Positions 49,161 to 61,400 of a DNA stretch of 64,000 bases are shown piece after piece. Source of the DNA: Liolophura sinensis (Eukaryota > Mollusca > Polyplacophora > Chitonida > Chitonidae); assembly GCF_032854445.1 (NCBI RefSeq), contig NC_088301.1, positions 44,015,116 through 44,079,115 of the forward strand, in the 5' to 3' direction. Position 1 is the stretch's first letter. The number at the start of each line of letters is the position of its first letter. A program made the translations under genes and the position numbers. The notes under the pieces are model-generated. The model worked only from the letters and a program-made list of their open reading frames with translations. It was not told the origin of the DNA and did no database searches.

Positions 49161-50058
49161 TTGTGTGGCAATAAGTATTTCCTTATGTTGTGTTCTGTTT
49201 ACTTGAATGCATATGAAAGTAGATTATTAGTGCAGGCCGCCTATACATAGACATGTCCTAAATTTAACAACATTCTGTGCATGCCTATAAAAAAAGCATT
49301 TGACAGCTGAACTTCCAATTACTTTAGATTTAGCAGAAATCTAGGCCTATGGATTTTTCAGTGGGATGCTGATGAGAAAGTTCTTTTGTGATGTGCAATA
49401 ATAGGTAGCTTACTGAGAATGTGCACAGTTAAGGCTGAAAAATAATAGGGCTACACATTTACAAATGATCATGATGCCAAAGGACTTGGGATAAATTATT
49501 TGTGATGTCCTGTACATTCACTACAGCCTGTGGCACCTTAAGCTAGATTGACCAATTAATTGTAGATTGAAAGATACTAAATTTTCTATACCTGTGATTT
49601 TCACACATTCATACAAAATCTAATTAATTCAAGCAGTTATTGTTTAACACAGGCCGATGGATGGAGGGATGATCAGATGGACAGATTCAAATTATTATGT
49701 ACCTCGTTTCACTAAAGTATAAAAACGTACTGCGACTGGTATCGATTTGTGTTACAGTAGTGTTTCCTTCTGCTGTTTAATTCTGCTCCGTTACTCTTGC
49801 ATAGGCTAGTCATAGCTTAAACATTTAACAAAACAAATCCCAAAGTTGGGCCATGTTGACCACAAACTGGTATTTTTTTATTTTATTTTTTTGTTTAAGT
49901 TGATCTTGTCAGTGGCGGTGCCCTACCATGTCTTGTAGTGAGCACATCGTGATGCGATGAGCATTATCTCCCTTGTCTAACTCGTTTATCTATAGGGGGC
50001 GCACTAAGTTGAATGTGTCATTTCCGTCTGCCGGTGAGGCGCTTCATCATTTTCAACA
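49161..50058. other. Intergenic DNA and ARPC4 promoter region
   Basis: No exon before the ARPC4 start. TATCTCCCTTGT at about 49,966 and the GC-richer GGGGGCGCAC stretch near 49,996 mark the likely promoter and 5' UTR. Confidence 0.4.
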
Positions 50059-52720
50059 ATGGTGAGTATTTTTCTACAAGTAAATTTACCTGAACGATTG
50101 TTAAAAAGGTGTGAAACACTAAGACATATTGGCTATGGGCTGGGTTTACACAACCCAACATTTTGTCATTTTCATGTTCGCTGCTGGGGATTGCGAGCAG
50201 GGCTGCATGTGTTGGAGGGGCGGGGATCGTCGGCAGTGGATTTGCCACACGCGGAAGTCACTGATCAGTCTATGCGAGGTGTGAATGTCTTGATCTCGTT
50301 GCACTGAATTCCAATGCAATACCGCTTGATGATATGATTATTTGCAAACCTTCTATGTGCGTTCATGGATGTACATTACACTTATTGTAATGTCTAAAAC
50401 GGTCACACCACAACAGCTGAAGTGACACACAATTTGTACATACCGGTACATACACGACAATTCATGCGTGCACTGAGCAGCGCTGGCCGACTTGTCCGTC
50501 GGCCCTTCATATACCGCGCCTCGTTTCTTAAAAGGCTCCTGTGATTTTACTGTAGAAATGTAGCCACTACTCGTTCGGCCATTCAGGTGAAATGATGGGG
50601 TATATCATACCTGCAATGTGCTTGGTGAATAAACCAATACTACAACCCACACCCGAGTCTCAAATCGTTTCTGCTTGCTAGCTCCTTATCAGAAATAGTG
50701 TTTTCCTTAATTTTAGAGAAAACTACGAAAGGTTTGTTATTTCCACCACAGAACTTTATCATTAGGGACTTCATGCAGAGGGGTTTTGGGGACAGATCTT
50801 CAGATTTTTTTCTATGATAACCTGGTATCTATCATAAAATTCTGATTCTCTCATAGGGTTTAGATCATATTGTAGTACCTTTGGTTTATGGTAGTTTGAT
50901 ATGGGTACCCAAGGCCAACTATAGGTTTGTACCCTGTCAGTCCAACAAGAAAGTTTTTCACACATTTTTTTTTTCCAAATGTTTCATGGCCTCACATTTT
51001 AAGTTCCAATTTTTAGTCTGTTTCATGTATTTTCAACAAAATTATGGGCATTTATGTTCTGGTTTGGATTTTAACATAGCTGTTATTCTGACAGCTCAAG
51101 TCTGTAGGGGACATGTAGTGCAGATTGTAAATGCAATACTTCCAGAATGCTTGCTTCGTAACTTGGCATATGTGGCCAACCACTGTGATATGAGGTAGAG
51201 GAAAATCTGAGACTTGGTCTTGGCACATTTGCATAACTCCCTCGTGATGGTATATGTACAGAACTGCTGTGGCAATGTTATACTTTCAGTACTGGATATG
51301 ACTAAAAATGTAATGAAAAACCTTGATCAAGAGCACAATAAGACAATTATTGTCGTACCTGGGTATGTGCCTTGGACAAAATTAATTTCTAATAATTGTT
51401 TGTAATTAGATAGCATGTGAAGATATACAAACATCTGGTGGAATGTGTTTTTGACAATCAGTTTTACTGTGTTCTTGTCTGGCATTATCTAATGTATTCG
51501 ATACAATTGTAGGCAGCCACCCTCCAGCCTTATCTGTCAGCAGTGCGCCACACATTGACTGCGGCTATGTGTCTACAAAACTTTGACTCTCAGGTTGTAG
51601 AAAGACACAACAAACCAGAAGTTGAAGTGAAGTAAGTGAAGCAGAAAGAAAAATGTTGATTCACCATTGTCGAAATATAACATTGGCCATTTGACAAATG
51701 CATTTAAGTACTGGTACATATTTAATACTACTAGATCAAACAGCTTATTAAATATAAACGAAGACATTCATTTCAAATCTTCAGACTGGTATATGGATGG
51801 GAGAAAAAGCATATTTCATTTTAGATACCAATTTCTGTTGAGCATAGATGTTTATCTAAATGTTTGTATTTTCTCTTTCAGAACAAGCAAAGAGCTTTTA
51901 TTGACACCAGTTGTCATCAGCAGAAATGAAAAAGAAAAGGTGTTAATAGAAGGTTCTATAAACTCCCTCAGAATTAGTATTGCAGTTAAACAGGTATGCT
52001 CTACCTCACTGTGGAGGAACAATGTTTGAAATACTGAAACATTTAACATGAAGAGTTAACAGTTGTTTTAAATCTAAAATTCATACAATGTGTTTATAAC
52101 TTTGATGATACCTCATTTATGCTCTTACTCATTTGTATCCTTTGTATTATTATTTAAACGTTATTAAATTTTTGCTCGCTTTGCAGGCAGATGAAATTGA
52201 AAAGATTTTATGCAAAAAGTTTATGCGGTTTATGATGATGAGAGCAGAAAATTTTGTCATTCTGCGACGAAAACCTGTTGAGGTAAGAAAGGTGCCATTA
52301 TTTCAGATACTTTCTCTCAGAAGAGATATTTTAATGAGATTAACATTTTTTTTTTTACTATCATTGTGTAAAAGGATCAAGAGTCTCATTTATCAGGGTT
52401 ATAACATGGTATTTTACATATTTTTTCAATTCAAATCTGTAACTACTATGTTCTCTTTATGTAAAATTTCTATCTGAAATATCCTGCCTTGATATTCTGG
52501 TGTTGTAGTTGACTGATGTTTTTTGTCTTCTTACTTGTCTTAGGGTTATGACATCAGTTTCCTTATAACCAACTTCCATGCCGAACAGATGTACAAAAAC
52601 AAATTGGTAGACTTTGTTGTCACGTTCATGCAAGAGATTGACAAAGAAATAAGTGAGATGAAGCTGTCTGTCAATGCCAGAGCCAGAATTAGCGCTGAAG
52701 AGTTCCTGAAGATGTTTTAG
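50059..52720 (+). CDS. ARPC4: ARPC4, Arp2/3 complex 20-kDa subunit (5 coding exons)
   Basis: Coding exons 50,059-50,061, 51,513-51,631, 51,882-51,993, 52,187-52,282 and 52,544-52,720 give 168 residues, the same length as human ARPC4. ARPC4 forms the structural core of the Arp2/3 complex with ARPC2 and helps hold the mother filament during actin branching. The first coding exon contributes only the ATG (CAACAATG|GTGAGT); the next begins at the second codon ([15 protein letters not shown]). Long near-identical blocks follow: [54 protein letters not shown] and [15 protein letters not shown]. No key residue is missing. This is the most conserved gene of the window and a good anchor for the gene-model method. 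Confidence 0.97.
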
Positions 52721-52795
52721 CAGATTATTTCTACACCCGTAAGTATGAAGTAGATTTTGGAAAAATATTGTGACATACTTAAAGGAACAAGCTGA

Positions 52796-52925
52796 GGTGG
52801 TTAATATGCCAGCATGGCACAGTGATCCAGAAGCCTTTTACCAATGTCGCTGTGAGTTCAAGTGCAGCTCATGCTTGTTTCCTCCCTGGCTTACGTGGAA
52901 AGGCCTGCCAGCAATCCGTCAGCAA
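52796..52925 (+). repeat. SINE family 1, head part, in the ARPC4 3' UTR
   Basis: GTTAATATGCCAGCATGGCA, CAGTGATCCAGAAGCCTTTT, then the B-box-like GTGAGTTCAAGTGCAGCTCA, and GGCCTGCCAGCAATCC. This is the tRNA-like 5' half of the family seen at 34.9 kb, here on the plus strand and without the tail. Confidence 0.7.
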
Positions 52926-54704
52926 TAAATTCAGGTCTTCCAGAATTTTTTTTCTCTTATTCCAAGCTTTTCTGGAAAGAGAGGGAGTCTCTGTGACAGT
53001 CCATCTGTCAGTTTGCTTGTTTGACTTGCTTTGCTCCCTGTCCAAAAAAAAAAAACAATGGCATCAAATATTCTCTGATTTTTGTAAAATTGCTTGTGCA
53101 GATTCACTTTCTAGAACTTCAGATGAACCACTCCGAACCGTGCATAAGTTTTCCATATTTAGTGAATTCTTTGATTTTTATTTTTATCAGAGCTTTATTT
53201 TATGACCTCTGAGATTGAGTTTGAATCCAACGTGATCCATGTATAACATTTGCATTATTAGCACGGATATAAATTCTCTGAATGAGCTTATATTGGCTCT
53301 TCATGTTTGGCATATGTCAAATACTGTACCTGGCAAATAGTGAGTGGTTCACTCTGGTTTCCTTGTCCATAAACCTCACCTCTATCACACATCAAAATTT
53401 GATAGTGTACGTGTCCTGAGCAGGTGAACCAGTTATTTGCATTCATTACTACTGTTGTATTTTTGTTAACTTCAGAATGTCTCCCATATTGTCTGCTGGT
53501 CTCCGGTTAAGCCTGTGATGGCGTGCATGGAACAAGTGCTTGATACGTGCTAAAGTTTGAAAGTTGATGAACTGTCCAAAGAAAGGACCATTTGTACCTT
53601 GTTACAGTGTGAGACAGACAATGTAATGGAATGTAGATTATTTTTCTGTATTTTATTCCCCCCAAAAAACAAAAAAAAAACAAAAAAAACAACTCATTTT
53701 AGTCACAGACGCTTGCAGCTATTGCAAACATTCTCTACTGAAATACTGTAGGCTATATCTGTAATTGGCAATATGTCAAGTAGAGGTTTGGTACTAATGT
53801 GTATAAAAACCTGCATTCTACTTATGCTTTATGTGCTAAACTGTAGTGACAAAATTATGTTGTAAATTCAGATTCCATGTCAGGCTTGATAAATCTATGT
53901 ATCAAGATGGGAAATTGTTAAACATTTTGGCAGAATTTTTTTTCATTTGTTTTTGAGATTGTTTGTTTGTTGTGCAAGTATGGTACGAATAAGTGTTCCA
54001 AACACTTCCAGAAAGTAGTTACCACATGAAGAACTATGCAATAACAAGAGTCGTAGCGGACCAGAAGTGTTGGACAGGAGGCTGACCCAGGCAAAAAATA
54101 TGACTAACGTAAAACTGGGGTTTTTGTGAAATACATGTACGTCAAATGTATGTACCCTAGATTCCACAAGGGTTGAAGACTACCTGGGAAGAATTTAATA
54201 TTCTCAGGCTTTTATACAAGGATCATTCATTCTATTTGTGATCTTAGCTAATATGCCATAGACATACTACTGTTTATTTAATGATGAAGATTGTACAGAG
54301 ATGAATCACAGGTTTCATGTTTATGTAAAATTTGCAGGTGTATGTATCTATGAATATGTTCTTAACACTTTACATTGTCAAAAACATTATCTTTCAGCAC
54401 AACTGCAACACTGCTTTTTGCAGCCAAAGTGAACCAAATGTTAGCAATATAACTTGTGCACTTGCACATCTAAATTGTATAAGAACAGCTATGTGTATAT
54501 ATGTCTAAAACCAGAAAGCTGGACAATACCATATAACCTTAATTATTTTATTTTATAGGTCATATTACCCTTTCATGTCTCCTAAGTTTATCTTAACTGT
54601 CAAGCATAACGAGTTGAACCATTTATTGGTCTTCGATCTCTTCTTTTTTTTCTGTGTGGAGGCCTGCATCCATCAAAAGTGTTATAACCTATTATCTTTC
54701 TGTA

Positions 54705-54721
54705 AATAAAGGCTGAATAAA
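54705..54721 (+). other. Paired polyadenylation signals, probably of ARPC4
   Basis: AATAAA occurs at 54,705-54,710 and again at 54,716-54,721. If used, the ARPC4 3' UTR is about 2 kb. Confidence 0.45.
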
Positions 54722-55572
54722 GACTTAATACTAAAGAAACTCACTGAACTATTTTTACACATTGTTTTACACCATTATCTTTTAGTTGTATTTCTCGAGA
54801 TGACAGAAAGAAAAGGATAACATAGATTCAAGGGTTTCCATTGTGACTACTTCAACATCGATAAACTTGGGACTACCTTGTTTGACGTCTAGAATAAGAG
54901 GAATTGACCAAGATCTGGTCGATCAGGTGTTCGTGTAATTTGGCTTCTTGTGGCGTTGTGTGTGGTATGTTTGGCACGGTGTTTCACAGAGCGGCACTCT
55001 GTATATGTCCGCATTCATTTGGTTTGGCTTGCTATAAGAAGATAGCAGTCATGTTGAATAGCATTTCTGATACATGAACGCCACAGCTGCTGCTCTTTGC
55101 ATCTTCTCTTATATAAACACCTGCGAAAGGATATCTTGTTCTAGATTTTATACGGACATACTGCCAAAAGAAATTCTGACTCTTGTTGTTTATCTAAATA
55201 CAAAAATGAGTTGCATTTGACTACTACCTCAGAGAGAAATTAAATGGGAAATCCGTCATTGGTCTCAACTTGCCCACCCAATGAGATATGCAAATCAGGC
55301 AGCGCAAAGATTCACACAATGCATTGTTCACTCTTGAAGTTCACATTTTAACAATATGATAGATTGAAAGCAAATTATAAGTGTAGTAAACAAAATATGA
55401 TCTTCCTTTCTGTCGATAATGTGTTATAAAATATTCATAATTCCCCACGACCTGCATGGCAGAACGGAAGTTACATGACAACTACAACACCCATTAACAT
55501 TTGAGGTTCGCAGAACACCTACGTTTGTCTGGACAAGGGGAGATAACCCATTCAAAAAAGTCTCTTCGGCCA

Positions 55573-55774
55573 GGGCCCGTATTTATTAAGCAACTTAGGT
55601 TATAACTTGGAAGTCCTTAAAAAACTCTGAACAGAAAAGAAATCAAATCGTAGTTAGTGCAATGTTCTGCAGTAAAGAATCAATGCAGAAATTTTGAACT
55701 GTCTAGGGCGAAACATTTTATTTGAAGTTGCGTTTGAAATTTTCACCTAAATCTAAAGACGTTTGATAAATGCG
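55573..55774. mobile_element. MITE-like element with imperfect inverted ends
   Basis: The left end is GGGCCCGTATTTATTAAGCA then ACTTAGG. The right end reversed is CGCATTTATCAAACGTCTTT then AGATTTAGG. The ends match only in part and the element is about 200 bp without coding capacity. Confidence 0.5.
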
Positions 55775-56069
55775 TTGCCAGGTTTCTAAATATAATGACT
55801 TGAGTAAGCTGATGGTTAAAGGGTAACCCCGGATAAAACTGAACATTCGATTGTTCACTCAAAGTCAAATGTGTGTCTACACATTTGGAAGCCTCAACTT
55901 TATGTAGATGACGTCTAAAATAACAGTGCAATTTTTTACGTCGGCAATATGTCAGTTTAGGAGAAATTATTTTAGATTTTCTTTGGCCTCCACACAAGAC
56001 CTGCAAAAGCAGCAGACAGTTCTTGCTTTTTACACTGGGGCTATTTTCTTGTAATTTTGTATGGACAAG

Positions 56070-56340
56070 GTTTGAGTCAAGGTATGCATAACTAAAATTA
56101 TGAAAAGGTTGATTTTATTTATTTGATTGGTGTTTTACACCATGCTCAAGAATATTTCACTTAAATGACAGTGACCAGTATTATGGGAGGAGGAAACCGG
56201 GCAGAGCCTGGAGACATTTGAGTCAAGGTATGCATAACTAAAATTATGAAAAGGATGATTTTATTTATTTTATTGGTGTTTTACACCGTGCTCAAGAATA
56301 TTTCACGTCAGCCAGCATTACGGTGGGAGGAAACAGTATT
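56070..56340 (-). repeat. Tandemly duplicated segment containing SINE family 1 tails
   Basis: The flank TGAGTCAAGGTATGCATAAC then TAAAATTATGAAAAGG occurs at about 56,072 and again at about 56,219. Each copy is followed by GATTTTATTTATTT and a truncated SINE 3' domain (ACACCRTGCTCAAGAATATT). The pair arose by duplication of a SINE with its flank, about 148 bp, not by two insertions. Confidence 0.8.
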
Positions 56341-58449
56341 GTTATTGATGAAATACTTTGTGCATTGGTGCACCTAGTACTGTACACTAAATAATGAATT
56401 ACTCTGACAGTAAGTACATGTACACATGTACCATTACATAGGTTGTGGTCTCGGGTCCCAAAACTTATCAATATGGTCCATGCAACCCATCTTACAGTTC
56501 TATCCCAAGCAAATCCATTTTTCAAGCAAGATAAAGTCTACTAAATCCCAGCTAATGAAATTTACAAAGAGGCCATTGTGAGAGTGCTATCATAGATAAG
56601 CCAGAAATCTCTAATGCTTCTGGAATATCAGACTGGTTCAGTTCATACTCAAAACATCTGACTGTGCTACTGTGCTGAAGACTGGGAAATGCAGGCAATA
56701 TGAGATACCAATGTCTACATAGACCTGCCAAACACTGAGAGCAGTGTTATTTCAAAACCTTGTGGTATGTTCATTACTGTTTATATGAAAACTTCAAGAT
56801 TTTTGAAAAGCAGATGGCCAAATGTTTTGGGTTATTTTTACACAATGGTGAAACAGAAATGATTAATTCTGATTACATCCAGTAAGTGGTATCAAATCTA
56901 GGCGAAGTTTATGTATCAGTGCAATATGCGAAATTAGAATACAGATATGGGATGTATCTCGACTACCAATGTTAATTCTGTATGCCCTCCTAAAGGAAAA
57001 TATCATAAGAAGTGGGTATCATTACTAAGCAAAATCAACACATACTTTTTCAGTCCATTCTTTTAATTTTGAAATACCATAGCTGCACATCAGAGTAAAA
57101 ATATGTTGTGCAAAAATGCATTTTCAAATTGTTCTATTTACAATATTTTTGACATCAGTAGAACACAGTTTCATTAAAAAATGTTTGATTCTATCAGGTT
57201 CTTGTGGAACTTCAACATCCCATCCAATCAATATTGCTTATCCAAGTATACTGCTGACAGTCTATACTAATGTAACCATAGTGATACTGACTGCATGTAG
57301 GTATACAGTAGTGGCTTGCCACAGTTGACATTGTCCAATTAGCCTACAGTTTACCAAAGAACTCCTGTTAGCCAGAAATAAACAAGCCACTTTTTGGTAG
57401 TTTGTGTTTACCAGTCGAAATGGAAGTTACATGAACCTCACTCTACCTGTGATGTGTGAAATGGGCCCCTGAAGGATACAAATGTTTTTGCATATCTCTG
57501 CTCATGTCTCAATTATTTTGGGGCCCACAGAAACGCATTTGAAGCATAATGCCAATATGCCCACATGTCCTTGTGCTTACCATATTCATATTGCTCTTTT
57601 GGTAAAAAAATGCCAAGTATTTTTTTTAAATTTGTTTTATTTATTTTTATTTATTCAGTGAGCGACATTTCGGTATAGATACTACTTCTGAATAAATAGA
57701 TGTTGAGATCTATATATTTGTATTGTTATTTGTACAGTGTTAGAATTCAGCAGTAAAAACAAGAATAACTATTGTACTATCACATCATTAAAATTGTAAA
57801 AAGATATTCTGGTAATTATTCAAGTGAACAGATAAAAACTTAATAACACCTATAAATCACAGGTGTGTTTCACCTGAATAAACACATACATGTTTGCTTG
57901 CATTAGGAATACATAGAGTATTTTACAATATCTTTTGTACATATTTGTGATACATAATCACATGTATAACTTTGCATTATCAGTCTGTGCTTCAATAAAG
58001 AAGCCTATATGAACGAACTTGAAGCATGAAACCAACATCCATACAAACATTATAAACCCCGCACAACTTAAGGCTTCAGATTAATTGATTGGTCTCTTTT
58101 AGTAAGGTAATAGTGCATTTGATTATTTAAATTAGTTTATTTATATTACAGATTGTATACAATTTTGTACAAAACTGGTTGAATATAAGTATATTGCAGT
58201 TCTACTAAAACAGTCTGGTCAGGGGCACTTTTATAGCAGTACTGTTGCAATCTTCGCCCTGCTATGTCACTTTAATTCGTATTAACATCACTTCTGTAAT
58301 GAGTCATTAAGGCACTGGTGGGTATGAATAATTGTGCCTAACCTTTTACTCCCAATGGCTTCCACTGTACATGGTCCCTGAGGGAAGTTAAATTTTACAT
58401 GCCACCTGAGCAGTTCACTATGCCTGAAAGGGAATTGCCTTACAAGTCA

Positions 58450-61400
58450 TCAAAAGAGGTAGTTCAGGAATTTCATGCACATCTCATAACCCAGGAAGCA
58501 TGCCTGAAAAAGAAAGAAAATACTCTGTGTATATTTTCTTAAGCAAGTTTTCATTTTTATACACGTAAATCAAATGCAATTCTGACAAGTCAAAATCTTA
58601 AGTTATATAAATATCAAAATTGTACACAGTCAAAAAGACAAAGAATCTATTAGGCCTCATACCTGGTACATGAACTTCAAACAAAGACTACTGAGGGTGC
58701 GTGAACTTCAGACAAAGACCACTGAATGTGCACGAACTTCAAACGAAGACTACTGAAGGTGCACGAACTTCAAACATTTCAAAGATTTCTGAGGGTGCAT
58801 GAACTTCAGACAAAGATACTGAAGGTGCACAAACTTCAGACAATGATACTGAGGGTGCATGAACTTCAGACAAAAACTACTGAGAGTGCATGAACTTTAG
58901 ACAAAGACAACTGAGGGTGCATGAACTTCAGATAAAGATACTGACGGTGCATGAACATCAGACAAAGACTACTGAGAGTACATGAACTTCAGACAAGGCT
59001 ACTGAGGGTGCATGAACTTCAAAGATATTGATTTTATTTATTTATTTGATTGGTGTTTTACGCCGTACTCACTTATACGACAGCAGCCAGCATTATGGTG
59101 GGAGGAAACCGGGCAGAGCCCGGGGGAAACCCACGACCATCCGCAGGTTGCTGGCAGACCTTCCCACGTACATGAACTTCAAACAAAGACTACTGAGGGT
59201 GCATGAACTTCAGACAAGACTACTGAGGGTACATGAACTTCAGACAGACTACTGAGGGTGCATGAACTTCAGATAAAGATTATTGTAAGTACATGAACTT
59301 CAGACAAAGACTACTGATTGTCCATGAACCGACAAAGATACTGAAGAAATATGGACTCCAATGTTTAGAGCAGCTGGCATAAACAGCTGATCTTTGGCAA
59401 GATACTGAGAAACTTTCGCACATGTGATGTACAAATGTGCACACAATATGGGTGGAAACAAGTGGTCTTCAGTGAACATTAGATTGAAAAATGGTCACTT
59501 GGCCGTTTATTGTCACTAAGGCCCCATAAGCATTGAGGATGGGGGAAAATGGAAATTTTTCATAAGGGTGCAAAGTCTGTGTGTGGTGCACTTACTGCAT
59601 TGGCTGGAAAAGCCCTAATCATAACTGGTGTAGCTCCTCTGTATAAAGCAAGTATGCCTTCCTCTTTCATCAGTTGTTTAAAAACATCTCTGATGCCATT
59701 TGGGTACATGCCAGGTGGAGCTGAAAGAATAACGATTACAGACAACATCTTATCCACTGTTTGTTTCTTTTTTCATTTGCATCTTCTTATAACTGAGAAG
59801 AACAAAAGAAATACGGAGTAAAAACCAGCTAGTAATAAATAAAAATTTATGAAAGGGTGTTAGATCAGGTATGAAGTTCAGAACAACTTGTTGGTGGAAC
59901 AGAGCACACCATAAAATTGTGAATACCTGAATTTTTGGACTCATTCTGTGCCTAATCAAGTTGATCAATTTCCAACAAGGATGCATGTTGTGGCTCAATG
60001 TGGAGGTGAGGACAAAGTCTTCCTTTTTTTTTTTTTAAAGAAAGATGGGTTGAATGGTGCATTTGTACAGACAACCGCACATACATACAATGTACCAAAA
60101 TTACAAAATAGGTGTCTATATGAGCCTGGGGCAACCTATCTAATATGAAAGACATATGCTTCGAACATCCTCATGTCAAAACTTGTGACCTTGGATTACC
60201 TTGTCATTTCAATATGGGAGTAAGGAATTTATCCCAAATGTCAATCAAATTCAATAATGTAGGGGATAAAGTGCAAATAAATAAACAAGACAACATGGCA
60301 TACACATTAAAATTTATACCCAAACTAATAAAAAAATTTAGGAAACTTACAAATATTGATTTACTGTAAACATACCAGTTTGGAATCGAGATTTCAGAAC
60401 ATCAGGCGGAATTGCTACCATCCAGTTGAGAATTCCTGCCGTTCCTCCAGCTACTAGAATTCTCAATGGGCTGAGATCATTACGGCTGAAACCAACAAGT
60501 GAAACGTGGTTAGATGTTAACAGACACTAAACAATACACTCTTTCTCAAAGGTTAAAAGGATGCGTATTTTGTGGTTCACAAGATGGACGTGAGAAATCA
60601 TGTTCAAAAATTGAACAAAGAATCTTAAGTAACCCACATGCCATATGCTTATGTCATGGATCCAAATTCAAATTAACTTTGGTAGCATAACTAATAATAA
60701 TAAAAAAAAAAAGTGGGAGGGGATGGGAGGTCTTTAAACAATCTTATATTTGATAGAATCCAGTATACACAATGAAATCAGAAACGATAATTTAAATCAA
60801 AAATAACCTGTGTGTGTATATGATTTCATGCAAAACTGATTTTGTATGATTCAACTGTTCAGGACCTGGTAAAAAAATTCTAAATTAAAACTATGGATTA
60901 ACACAAGAAATAGCGGATACAACTCGTTTCTAAATGCTAAATACAGTATATACATCAGCTGATGAGCCTCACACATATGTATACCAAAGAAACTATACTT
61001 GCTTCTGCCCGGCTGGTGTGAGCATATGCTGCATCCACTCATAGCTCACAAAGTAAACCCCGCTACCTGGAATGTCTGAAAAAAAGGACACCATAACCGC
61101 TTGTTTTTAAGGTGGAGAAAACATAACCCCACTGGGGATCGCCTCTTGGTATATATTGCCTTCATGAAATAATGTTACACATACGGATGCAACACAAGTT
61201 TAATAAACATATTTGCTCTAGAATTTTTTTTTTTTCAGCTAACAAATGTTTTCAGCCTGGATTTTCATCTTATTTTTAATATATTCATAAACATTATCAT
61301 AATGAAGATAAAATGCATGTGCTTTGATATAAACAACAAATTTACATTTAAATAAATTTAAAGACGTTATATACCCAGAGGTGGTCAGAAATACCCTGTG

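Larger units (their letters stand above)
54722..58449. other. Intergenic DNA between ARPC4 and SLC25A20
   Basis: The two genes converge. No exon is seen. It contains a MITE-like element near 55.6 kb and a tandemly duplicated SINE segment at 56.07-56.34 kb. AATAAA on the minus strand near 58,139 (TATAAATAAAC) would suit the end of the SLC25A20 transcript. Confidence 0.4.

Noticed and set aside
59560-59757. SLC25A20 ending at 59,560 ([11 protein letters not shown])
   Set aside because: The sequence after FPANA is intron (GCA|GTAAGT). The true last exon is 58,503-58,450, continuing ACFLGYE as in human.
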